From positions 1 to 8,252 of the forward strand of contig NZ_JACIYL010000123.1 in assembly GCF_014359955.1 (NCBI RefSeq): a stretch of 8,252 bases of DNA, read 5' to 3'. The position numbers and the translations under genes are program-made. This document shows positions 1-6,359 of the stretch, piece by piece. The notes beneath the pieces were generated by a model, which ran no database searches, had not been told where the DNA came from, and worked only from the letters and a program-made list of their open reading frames with translations. This DNA is from Thermogutta sp. GTDB lineage: Bacteria; Planctomycetota; Planctomycetia; Pirellulales; Thermoguttaceae. Numbering within the stretch: the stretch's first letter is position 1; each line of letters begins with the position of its first letter.

Positions 1-19
1 CACCCCAGGACAGGTCGAG

Positions 20-1417
20 GTGGAAGCTCGGTCGGTTGACGGCCCATCCCAGCCAGGACCTCGGGGCAAATGCAGCATGATTGCCCTGGGATGCCCCAAA
101 AACCTCGTGGACGGGGAGCGCATCCTCGGGCTGCTCCGCGATGCCGGCTGGGAGCTTGAACCCAACCCGGAAAAGGCCGATGTCGTCGTGGTCAACACGT
201 GTGGGTTTCTCCGCTCCGCCCGGGAAGAATCCTTCGAAGCCATCGAGGAAATGCTCAAGCTGAAAAAGCGGGGCAAGATTCGTGGAGTTATTGTGGCGGG
301 ATGTCTCGCCGAGCGAGACCGCGACGCGCTTCTCGACCGGTTTCCGGAAGTGGATCAGGTTATCGGCGTCTTCAGCCGGGATGAAATAACCCGGGCCATT
401 GCCCGCATTGAATCGGGGATCCACGAACAGCGGACAATCTTTCAACCGGCGAGTGTCGTTCCGCTGGATGATCGACGGCGGTTGCGGGTGACGCCGCGTC
501 ATCTGGCGTATCTGAAGATTTCCGAGGGCTGCGACCGTCTGTGCACGTTCTGCACCATTCCGCATATTCGGGGACGGCACGTGAGCAAGCCGATGGAGTT
601 GATTCTGGCCGAGGCCCGGGAACTGGCGGCCGAGGGCGTGAAAGAGCTCGTCGTGGTCGCCCAGGACACCACCTACTACGGCATGGACCTGGTGGGGCGG
701 CCGCTGCTTGCAGAACTCCTCAGCCAATTGCGGGAAATTCCCGGGTTCACATGGATCCGGCTCATGTATCTTTATCCGATGTATTTCACGGATGAACTGA
801 TCGGCGTCCTGCGCGAAGGTGGCCCGATTATCCCTTATCTGGACCTGCCGCTGCAGCACATCAATGACACGATTCTGCGGCGGATGAAACGCCGCGTGAC
901 ACGTGCCGAAACAGAGGCCCTGCTGGCACGTTTACGGGAAAGTATTCCCCAACTCGTCTTGAGGACGACAATGATTGTGGGCTTTCCGGGGGAAACGGAA
1001 GCCCAGTTTCAGGAACTCGTGGAGTTCGTCAGGAAACAGCGATTTGAGCGGTTGGGAGTTTTTGAATACTCGCGTGAGCCGGGGACACCAGCCGCCCGGC
1101 TTAAGGATCACCTTCCCCGCCGCGTCATCCGTGCCCGGCGAGAGTACCTCATGGAGGTGCAGCAGGAGATCGCGTTCGAATGGGCGCAGTCTCAGGTTGG
1201 CCGAAAAATGACCGTCCTCCTTGACCAGCGTCATCCCGGCCAGAAAGATGTTTGGCTGGGGCGTACCTATGCGGATGCCCCGGAGATCGACGGGGCGGTT
1301 TATGTGACCGGGAAGAGGCTGTCGGCAGGGCAGTTCGTGGAGTGTGAAATTGTGGCGGCCGAGGGATACGACCTTGTGGCTGCCCCGCTGGCAGAAGATG
1401 CTACCGTGGCCTCCTGA
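20..1417 (+). CDS. rimO: Ribosomal protein S12 methylthiotransferase RimO
   Basis: RimO is a cytoplasmic radical-SAM enzyme that adds a methylthio group to the conserved aspartate of ribosomal protein S12. The 465-residue product shows the family's three parts. The N-terminal methylthiotransferase domain holds the auxiliary-cluster cysteines Cys25 (LGCPKNLVD), Cys61 (NTCGF) and Cys95 (AGCLAE). The radical-SAM domain has CDRLCTFC (Cys171, Cys175, Cys178), LDLPLQH at 274-280 and GFPGETE at 321-327. A C-terminal TRAM domain (about 385-455) contains YADAPEIDGAVYV, which is typical of RimO rather than MiaB. The length is close to E. coli RimO (about 440), with a longer N-terminus. The GTG start at 20 has AGGA nine bases upstream, but the frame stays open to the left edge, so the start could lie outside the window. 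A start at the ATG at 77 would leave only five residues before Cys25. The next gene follows after 19 nt and is probably cotranscribed. Confidence 0.95.
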   Translation: MEARSVDGPSQPGPRGKCSMIALGCPKNLVDGERILGLLRDAGWELEPNPEKADVVVVNTCGFLRSAREESFEAIEEMLKLKKRGKIRGVIVAGCLAERDRDALLDRFPEVDQVIGVFSRDEITRAIARIESGIHEQRTIFQPASVVPLDDRRRLRVTPRHLAYLKISEGCDRLCTFCTIPHIRGRHVSKPMELILAEARELAAEGVKELVVVAQDTTYYGMDLVGRPLLAELLSQLREIPGFTWIRLMYLYPMYFTDELIGVLREGGPIIPYLDLPLQHINDTILRRMKRRVTRAETEALLARLRESIPQLVLRTTMIVGFPGETEAQFQELVEFVRKQRFERLGVFEYSREPGTPAARLKDHLPRRVIRARREYLMEVQQEIAFEWAQSQVGRKMTVLLDQRHPGQKDVWLGRTYADAPEIDGAVYVTGKRLSAGQFVECEIVAAEGYDLVAAPLAEDATVAS

Positions 1418-1421
1418 ACCT

Positions 1422-1427
1422 GGGGAG
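1422..1427 (+). promoter_or_regulatory. Ribosome binding site of the TIM-barrel gene
   Basis: GGGGAG ends nine bases before the ATG at 1437. It decides the start: the open frame reaches back to a GTG at 1344 inside rimO, but that would put 31 proline- and tryptophan-rich residues ahead of a clear twin-arginine signal peptide. The site lies just downstream of the rimO stop, consistent with a polycistronic mRNA. Confidence 0.7.
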
Positions 1428-1436
1428 AAATCTGCC

Positions 1437-2435
1437 ATGAATACCGGCACGCGGAGGGAATGGCTGCTCCAAAGTGGACTGACGTTGGCGTCATTCGGAC
1501 TGTCCGGCTTTGTCAATGCCCTGGCAGAAGACGGTGCCCGGGAGGGAGAGCGCAAGGAAAAGCAAAAGAAATCCGGAAGGAGGCGGTTTCGCGCCGCGCT
1601 CTCCTGCTCTGCCATCGGGGTGCAGGCCGATCAGATGCAGGCTTTGGAATACGCGATCCGATATGGCTTTGAGGCAGTGGAGCCGCAGCCGGAATTTCTC
1701 GCCCGCCTGTCTGACGATGAATTGGCCGGTCTTCGCGAAAAAATGAAGGCCCACAACGTGGGCTGGTCGGCAGCCGGTGTGCCGGTGGATTTTCGCGGTT
1801 CCATCGAGCGATTCACGGCCACACTGCGCGGCCTGCCCAAGTATTGCGAGGTCCTTCAACGGGCAGGAGTGGATCGATTGGGCACTTATCTCTCACCGAC
1901 CTCTCGGGATCGAACGTATCTGGAAAACTTTCGTCTCCATGCCAAGCGGTTGCGGGCGATTGCCGACATCGTGGGCTGCTACGGCATGCGCCTGGGGCTG
2001 GAATACGTCGGGCCGAAAAAATCCTGGAGTGCCGGTCGATACCCATTCATTCACGCCCTGCGGGAAATGAAGGAGCTCGTCGCGGAAATCGATCATCCCT
2101 GCGTGGGGTTCACCCTCGATAGCTGGCACTGGTACACGGCGGGCGAGACGCGCGAGGATATCCTCAGCCTGAGAGGCGATCAGGTCATCGTGGTCCATCT
2201 CAACGATGCCCCCGCCGGTGTCCCGGTGGATGAACAAGTCGACTCCATCCGTGATCTTCCCTGCGCGACGGGAGTGATCGATTTGAAAGGCTTTCTCTCG
2301 GCCCTGGTGGAGATCGGATTCGATGGACCGGCCTATATCGAGCCGTTCAAGAAGGAACTGCGGCAATTGCCCCCGGAAGACGCGGTGCGCGTGACGGCCG
2401 AGGCCATGCGGAAAGCACTCGCGCTCATCGAGTGA
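1437..2435 (+). CDS. Tat-exported sugar phosphate isomerase/epimerase-like TIM-barrel protein
   Basis: This 332-residue protein looks like a xylose-isomerase-like TIM barrel (the AP-endonuclease-2 fold family of sugar isomerases and epimerases). The N-terminus reads as a twin-arginine signal peptide: TRREWLLQSG at 5-14, a hydrophobic stretch to about 26, and a possible cleavage after ALA at 28-30. A charged Lys/Arg/Glu linker follows (about 31-52), and the barrel starts near residue 53. Candidate metal ligands sit where the family has them: Glu189 (GLEYVG), Asp228 and His231 (LDSWHWY), His254 with Asp257 (HLNDAP), and Glu302 (YIEPF). Export suggests a role outside the cytoplasm, or folding with cofactor before export. 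The substrate cannot be told; carbohydrate turnover is a guess from the family. It follows rimO by 19 nt with its own ribosome binding site, although the two functions look unrelated. Family assignment is firm; the exact reaction is unknown. Confidence 0.85.
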   Translation: MNTGTRREWLLQSGLTLASFGLSGFVNALAEDGAREGERKEKQKKSGRRRFRAALSCSAIGVQADQMQALEYAIRYGFEAVEPQPEFLARLSDDELAGLREKMKAHNVGWSAAGVPVDFRGSIERFTATLRGLPKYCEVLQRAGVDRLGTYLSPTSRDRTYLENFRLHAKRLRAIADIVGCYGMRLGLEYVGPKKSWSAGRYPFIHALREMKELVAEIDHPCVGFTLDSWHWYTAGETREDILSLRGDQVIVVHLNDAPAGVPVDEQVDSIRDLPCATGVIDLKGFLSALVEIGFDGPAYIEPFKKELRQLPPEDAVRVTAEAMRKALALIE

Positions 2436-2477
2436 ATTGACAGACGCGATCTCCTGGGAGGTGCGGTCGGTCTCAGA

Positions 2478-2500
2478 ACCGGCCAGAGCAAACGGCCGGT
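2478..2500. terminator. GC-rich hairpin between convergent genes, possible bidirectional terminator
   Basis: ACCGGCC (2478-2484) and GGCCGGT (2494-2500) form a 7-bp stem with a 9-nt loop, 42 nt after the TIM-barrel stop and 4 nt past the lipoprotein stop on the other strand. There is no real T run on either side, so any terminator function would be U-tract-poor. The arm ACCGGCC can also pair with GGTCGGT at 2465-2471 (one G-U pair), giving an alternative, mutually exclusive stem. Confidence 0.4.
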
Positions 2501-2504
2501 CGCT

Positions 2505-3989
2505 TCATTCCAACCCAGCGGCCTGTTTGACACGCGCCTTTCCGCCGAGACGCTTGAGCCCCTCCCCCGTCACCGACGTTCCGTCGAGGAATACCTCGCG
2601 GAGTTGAGGTAGCTTTTCCAGGAAGGGGACGGCCGCGTCGGTGATCCCCGGATTGCCGCTCAGATCAAGCGATTCCAGGTGAGAAAGGTGGCTCAGGTAC
2701 TGCACACCGGCATCTGTTACCTGTGTTTGCGCCACATTGAGCTTCCGCAGAGTCGAGATCGTGGCGATGTGCTCTAACCCGGCATCGGTGATCAACGTCT
2801 GAGCAAGAGAAAGCTCCTCCAGCGACGGCATGGAGCGGAGGGCTTCCAGAGCGGAATCATTCACCATCGTCTGGGGGAGGTTGAGGACGCGGAGTGATGC
2901 GTGGCTGCGAAGTTGGCTGAGGAATGTGCCGCGCACGGGCAGGTCCCGCAGAGAAAGCGTGCGCAGCTTCGTCCAACCCGTCACGACAGCCGCCAGAGCT
3001 TCGTCATTGAGCGACGTACACTGGAACAACGTGAGCGACTCCAGCGACAGCGGTGCCAGAGCTTGAAGGCCGTTCGATGTGGCAGGGGATTCTTCAAGGG
3101 TGAAACTGACCAATCGCGGGAATCGGCCCACCGCGGAAAGACACGCATCATCAATGTGGTATCCCCGCAAACGGAGGTCCACCAATTGCGGCAGTTCTGC
3201 CAATCGCGTGAGCACCTGAGCGTTCACGCCGGCGCAGTTCCGCAGGTCCAGCAGCCGCAACCGCGGCAGTTGGGCAAGACGCTCCATCGCGTTGGAAGAA
3301 AATTGATTTTCGAGAAGATAGAGGTGGGTGAGGGCAGGGAACTCGGCCAGAATCGCGATGGCCGCGTCAGTCAACTTGACAGAGCGCCGCAAATTGAGCG
3401 ACCACAGCCGGGGCAGATTTTTCAACGCGGCAAGGGACTGATCGTCGATTTGCGTGTTCTCCAGCCCCAGTTCTTCCAATGTGGTTTTCCGAGCAAGTTG
3501 TTGCACGCCCGCCGGCGTGACGCCGAACCCGGCCACACGAAATCGGCGGAGGTGCGGCAATTGAACGACCAGGGCAATCTCGGCGTCGCTGCCGCTGCGG
3601 CGCTCGCCGGCCAGGTCCACTCCAATGAGACGTCCCTGCTGATCAAACTCCAGGCCGGCCTGGGCTTCCAGGAGGCCGTGGATGATCTTCGCGAATTCGG
3701 CGGGAACGGCCTGCCGGGCCGCCTCGTCGGAACCGGTGAGGGCGCGGACCCAATCGAGTTCGCTGGCAGCGGCGGAACTGGGGGCGGAGCCCTCGGCCTG
3801 ATGGGGAGGGGAAACAGCAGCCGGCGAGATGTGCTTGTCCTCGCCGCTTTGGGAGGTGTCATGTTGTTTCAGGGGAGGAGCCTCAGCCGTGACGGATCCC
3901 TCGTGTTCCGCTGGCCCGCGCCGGCATCCGTGAGCCAAAACGCAGACCGCGATCGCCAGAAGGATCATCCATGGCGAAGTCGCTCGCAT
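2505..3989 (-). CDS. Leucine-rich-repeat lipoprotein
   Basis: The 494-residue protein starts with MRATSPWMILLAIAVCVLAH and Cys22, a lipoprotein-type signal peptide. The lipobox is imperfect: AHG precedes the cysteine, with His at -2. A low-complexity Pro/Ser/Ala/Glu linker (about 23-75) follows. A short domain (about 78-143) leads into roughly 14 leucine-rich repeats of 23-26 residues (about 144-485). Repeat signatures include LEELGLENTQIDD, LRKLNVAQTQVTDAG and LESLDLSGNPGITDAA, the ITDAGL-type repeats seen in cysteine-containing or GALA-like LRRs. The protein is probably anchored in a membrane facing the periplasm and used for protein binding; the partner is unknown. The frame is open 82 codons further upstream, into rpsA, but ATG 3989 is chosen because the signal peptide begins there. 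The Shine-Dalgarno is poor. It lies 83 nt downstream of rpsA on the same strand, behind a terminator-like hairpin. Confidence 0.85.
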   Translation of the reverse strand: MRATSPWMILLAIAVCVLAHGCRRGPAEHEGSVTAEAPPLKQHDTSQSGEDKHISPAAVSPPHQAEGSAPSSAAASELDWVRALTGSDEAARQAVPAEFAKIIHGLLEAQAGLEFDQQGRLIGVDLAGERRSGSDAEIALVVQLPHLRRFRVAGFGVTPAGVQQLARKTTLEELGLENTQIDDQSLAALKNLPRLWSLNLRRSVKLTDAAIAILAEFPALTHLYLLENQFSSNAMERLAQLPRLRLLDLRNCAGVNAQVLTRLAELPQLVDLRLRGYHIDDACLSAVGRFPRLVSFTLEESPATSNGLQALAPLSLESLTLFQCTSLNDEALAAVVTGWTKLRTLSLRDLPVRGTFLSQLRSHASLRVLNLPQTMVNDSALEALRSMPSLEELSLAQTLITDAGLEHIATISTLRKLNVAQTQVTDAGVQYLSHLSHLESLDLSGNPGITDAAVPFLEKLPQLREVFLDGTSVTGEGLKRLGGKARVKQAAGLE

Positions 3990-4004
3990 AGGCCGGTTCC
4001 CGAC

Positions 4005-4040
4005 AGAAATAAAGCGATCGGTGGCGCAAAAGACCACCGA
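4005..4040 (-). terminator. Probable intrinsic terminator of rpsA
   Basis: On the minus strand TCGGTGG (4040-4034) pairs with CCACCGA (4024-4018) around a 9-nt loop. An interrupted T-rich tail, TCGCTTTATTTCT (4017-4005), follows. It begins 32 nt after the rpsA stop and ends 15 nt before the lipoprotein ATG. It would end most rpsA transcripts and limit read-through into the lipoprotein gene. The stem is short and the T tract broken, so leaky termination is plausible. Confidence 0.5.
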
Positions 4041-4072
4041 CCGTGGGCAGGGCATCTGGCAGAGCGTTTCGA

Positions 4073-5872
4073 TCAGCCCGCGCTCTCGGATTCGCGATCG
4101 CCGGTAAGGCCCTGAATGAGCGGTCCGCCGGAGCCGCCCAGACCACCCTTGAGTTCCTTCTCCTTTTCGCGTTCCTTTTCCTTTTTGGGCTCGGGGGCGG
4201 GCTCGGCAGCGGCCTGCTGCTCTTCTTCCGCCCATTCCACACGCTTCCGAGAGAGGCCGATCTTCCGCTCGTCTTTGTCCACGCGGAGGATCTTCACCTC
4301 GATTTCATCGCCGACTTTGACAATCTCTTCGGGGTTGTCCACCTTGTGGTCGGCCAGCTCGGAAATGTGCAGCAGTCCTTCCAGACCATCCTCCAGCCCG
4401 ACAAAGACACCAAAATTCGTGATCTTGGTGACGGTACCTTTGACGATCTGGCCCGGCTGGTATTTGGAGGGGATGTAGGTTTCCCAGGGATCTTCCGTCA
4501 GTTGTTTGAGCCCCAGGGCGATACGGCGACGATTCTTGTCCACGGAGAGCACGCGGCATTCGATTTCCTGGCCCTTCTGGAGTACTTCGCTGGGATGCGT
4601 GATTTTGCGGGTCCAGGAGAGGTCGCTCACGTGGAGCAGGCCATCCACGCCTTCTTCCAGCTCCACAAATGCGCCGTAGTTGGTGATATTGCGCACAATA
4701 CCTTTGACAACGGAACCCACGGGATAACGCTCTTCCACGTTCTCCCAGGGGTTCTGCATGGTCTGCTTGATGCCCAGGGAGATCTCCTGTTTTTCCTTGT
4801 CGATCCCCAGGACGACAACCTCGACTTCGTCACCCACCTGAACCACTTCGCTGGGATGGTTGATCCGCCGGGTCCAGGACATTTCGCTGATGTGGACGAG
4901 GCCTTCCACCCCTTCTTCCAGCTTGACGAAGGCACCATAGTTCATGACGTTGACCACGGTGCCCTTCACGCGGCTACCCACGGGATAGCGCAGCTCGATG
5001 TCTTCCCACGGGCTGGGCGTCTTCTGTTTGAGGCCGAGGGCAATTTTTTCCTTTTCCCGGTTGACGTCGAGGATGACGACTTCGATTTCTTCGTCGATGG
5101 AGACCATTTCCGAGGGGTGATTGATGCGTCCCCAGCTCATATCGGTGATGTGGAGCAGGCCATCGATCCCGCCCAAATCGACGAACACACCGAAATCGGC
5201 GATATTTTTGACGACGCCTTTACGGCGCTGGCCGACTTCCAGTTCGGCAAGGAGCTGCGCCTTTTTCTCCGCACGCTCCTGCTCGATGAGTGCCCGTCGG
5301 CTGACGACGATATTCCGCCGCGACTCGTCAATTTTGAGAACGAGGCACTGCACCGTGCGTCCGATGAATTCGCCAATGTCCGCGGGACGGCGGATGTCCA
5401 CCTGGCTGGCGGGCAGGAACACGTTCACGCCGATGTCAACCAGGAGACCGCCTTTGATCTTTCGGGTGACGATGCCGGTCACGACGTCGCCTTCCTTGAC
5501 CGTTTCCATCACCCGCATCCAGGCCCGAATTTTCTCCGCCTTGCGCTTGCTGAGGGTGATCATTCCGCGATATTCGTCCCCCAGCCCGTACATGTCCTCG
5601 AGTTCTTCCACGAGCACGCTGACGGTTTGCCCCGGCTTCGGCGGTTCTTCGTTTTCCGTCCATTCAGAGAGGGGGACGATGCCCTCGCTCTTGGAGCCGA
5701 CGTCGACGACCACAAAATCTTTTTCCACCCGGAGAATTCGCCCTTCGACGATCTGATTGACGGCGATTTCCGAGGCGGCCAGTGCGAGGGCCTCAGGGTC
5801 CATGCCGCCGTAAGCGGCTTCCAGCTCTTCGGGAGTGACTTCTACCTGACGAATGAGGTTGCGATTGACCAT
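4073..5872 (-). CDS. rpsA: 30S ribosomal protein S1
   Basis: S1 is the RNA-binding protein of the small subunit that captures mRNA and helps initiation on weakly structured or SD-poor leaders. The 599-residue product has six S1 (OB-fold) domains at about 39-108, 126-194, 212-282, 297-369, 384-456 and 473-543. Domains 3-6 carry the standard signature, for example NYGAFVKLEEGVEGLVHISE and NFGVFVGLEDGLEGLLHISE, each followed by SEVVQVGDEVEVVVLGID-like text. Domains 1 and 2 are more divergent, as expected for the ribosome-docking end. A charged Lys/Glu tail (about 545-575) and a Gly-rich terminus make it longer than E. coli S1 (557). The frame is open 84 codons further upstream, but ATG 5872 is chosen because MVNRNLIRQV begins the conserved N-terminus and the upstream text lies in the leader. 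Only a weak AGGG is seen before the ATG, at a long spacing. Confidence 0.95.
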   Translation of the reverse strand: MVNRNLIRQVEVTPEELEAAYGGMDPEALALAASEIAVNQIVEGRILRVEKDFVVVDVGSKSEGIVPLSEWTENEEPPKPGQTVSVLVEELEDMYGLGDEYRGMITLSKRKAEKIRAWMRVMETVKEGDVVTGIVTRKIKGGLLVDIGVNVFLPASQVDIRRPADIGEFIGRTVQCLVLKIDESRRNIVVSRRALIEQERAEKKAQLLAELEVGQRRKGVVKNIADFGVFVDLGGIDGLLHITDMSWGRINHPSEMVSIDEEIEVVILDVNREKEKIALGLKQKTPSPWEDIELRYPVGSRVKGTVVNVMNYGAFVKLEEGVEGLVHISEMSWTRRINHPSEVVQVGDEVEVVVLGIDKEKQEISLGIKQTMQNPWENVEERYPVGSVVKGIVRNITNYGAFVELEEGVDGLLHVSDLSWTRKITHPSEVLQKGQEIECRVLSVDKNRRRIALGLKQLTEDPWETYIPSKYQPGQIVKGTVTKITNFGVFVGLEDGLEGLLHISELADHKVDNPEEIVKVGDEIEVKILRVDKDERKIGLSRKRVEWAEEEQQAAAEPAPEPKKEKEREKEKELKGGLGGSGGPLIQGLTGDRESESAG

Positions 5873-5890
5873 TGGACAAACAACACCCTG

Positions 5891-5915
5891 AAAACAAAAA
5901 ACGCTGCAGCAAGCG
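5891..5915 (-). promoter_or_regulatory. rpsA: U-rich tract with small stem in the rpsA leader
   Basis: On the minus strand CGCTTGCTGCAGCG (5915-5902), able to form a 4-bp stem, is followed at once by TTTTTTGTTTT (5901-5891), 18 nt before the rpsA ATG. This looks like a weak intrinsic terminator placed inside the leader. It also resembles the U-rich single-stranded sites that S1 binds. Either reading would suit feedback control of S1 synthesis, which is known in E. coli rpsA by a leader mechanism. Function here is inference. Confidence 0.35.
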
Positions 5916-5949
5916 GAGGCGAAGGAGGGAAACACACGGGCGCGAGAAT

Positions 5950-5979
5950 CGCTGCTCAGGCCGAAGCAGCGTCTCGGCC
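5950..5979 (-). promoter_or_regulatory. rpsA: Interleaved stems in the rpsA leader (pseudoknot or switch)
   Basis: Reading the minus strand, GGCCGA (5979-5974) pairs with TCGGCC (5964-5959), and CGCTGCT (5971-5965) pairs with AGCAGCG (5956-5950). Each stem is perfect (6 and 7 bp), and each places one arm inside the other's loop, which is H-type pseudoknot topology. The connecting loops are 2, 0 and 2 nt, which is tight, so two alternating hairpins are as likely as a true pseudoknot. It lies 78-107 nt upstream of the rpsA ATG, inside the predicted transcript. Confidence 0.45.
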
Positions 5980-6086
5980 AACGACCCCTTTTGGCTTGGC
6001 TGAAGAATTCACGATCCGCATTACCGCTTGGGGTGGCCGTCCCCCGCCCCATGCGAGGGATACCGCGGGCACCCATCAATGGACAC

Positions 6087-6115
6087 AGTATAACACCATT
6101 CCCGCCACCCCACAA
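6087..6115 (-). promoter_or_regulatory. rpsA: Sigma-70-type extended -10 promoter for rpsA
   Basis: On the minus strand the -10 box is TATACT (6092-6087, five of six to consensus). It is preceded by TG and one base, which makes an extended -10. A TTGTGG -35-like box (6115-6110) lies 17 bp upstream. Transcription would begin near 6080, giving an rpsA leader of about 208 nt. Nothing else on this strand reads downstream of it except rpsA. Confidence 0.55.
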
Positions 6116-6174
6116 TTGGAACACCGGCGCAGGGAAGATTTGGCGGGACGCCTTCCAGGGCGTGCGGCGAACCT

Positions 6175-6257
6175 CGGAGGGGCACGCTCGTCGTGCCCGG
6201 GGAAGGGGGATGGATCATCAATCAGTGTTCGTCGGACGTGACAAGCACGTCCCTCCG
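6175..6257. repeat. REPIN-like inverted hairpin repeat, unit 1
   Basis: This 83-nt unit holds one 24-nt palindromic element at each end in opposite orientation. The left element is CGGAGGG, then a stem-loop with arms GGGCACG (6180-6186) and CGTGCCC (6192-6198) around loop CTCGT. The right element, read in reverse complement, is CGGAGGG with arms GGACGTG and CACGTCC around loop CTTGT (arms at 6234-6240 and 6246-6252 on the plus strand). The outermost bases CGGAGGG and CCCTCCG are inverted repeats. The two elements are separated by 35 nt of unrelated-looking spacer. No coding potential is seen. Confidence 0.75.
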
Positions 6258-6266
6258 GAATTTTTT

Positions 6267-6349
6267 CGGAGGGGCACGCTCGTCGTGCCCATTGAAAGAG
6301 AATAGGCCGTCAACTGGTGTTCATCGGACCCGACAAGCGGGTCCCTCCA
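6267..6349. repeat. REPIN-like inverted hairpin repeat, unit 2
   Basis: This second 83-nt unit starts 92 bp after the first. Its left hairpin (6272-6290) is identical to that of unit 1 over 25 nt, including flanks (6174-6198 and 6266-6290). Its right hairpin has arms GGACCCG (6326-6332) and CGGGTCC (6338-6344) with the same ACAAG loop. Relative to unit 1 two bases changed in each arm, and pairing is fully kept. The 35-nt inner spacer matches unit 1 at only about 21 positions. The right end is CCCTCCA instead of CCCTCCG. Confidence 0.75.
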
Positions 6350-6359
6350 TCCCATGGCT

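Noticed and set aside
1344..1436. GTG 1344 as start of the TIM-barrel gene
   Set aside because: It would overlap rimO by 74 nt and add 31 residues in front of the twin-arginine signal; ATG 1437 has a good ribosome binding site.
932..1615. 227-codon minus-strand frame across the end of rimO and the start of the TIM-barrel gene
   Set aside because: It spans two well-supported genes on the other strand and shows no family features.
2901..4115. 404-codon open frame on the plus strand opposite the LRR lipoprotein
   Set aside because: The translation is Gln/Arg-rich and repetitive in step with the leucine-rich repeats of the opposite strand. It has no domain and no ribosome binding site.
4043..6241. 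732-codon open frame on the plus strand opposite rpsA
   Set aside because: It is antisense to a certain six-domain S1 gene. Its Asp/His/Phe-rich, repetitive translation mirrors the S1 repeats, and it has no recognisable domain. Long antisense frames are common opposite G+C-rich genes with biased codon use.
6180..6344. Hairpins as intrinsic terminators
   Set aside because: They lie upstream of both divergent genes rather than after a gene end, and the stems are not followed by T runs except the AATTTTTT at the unit junction, which belongs to the bridging stem.
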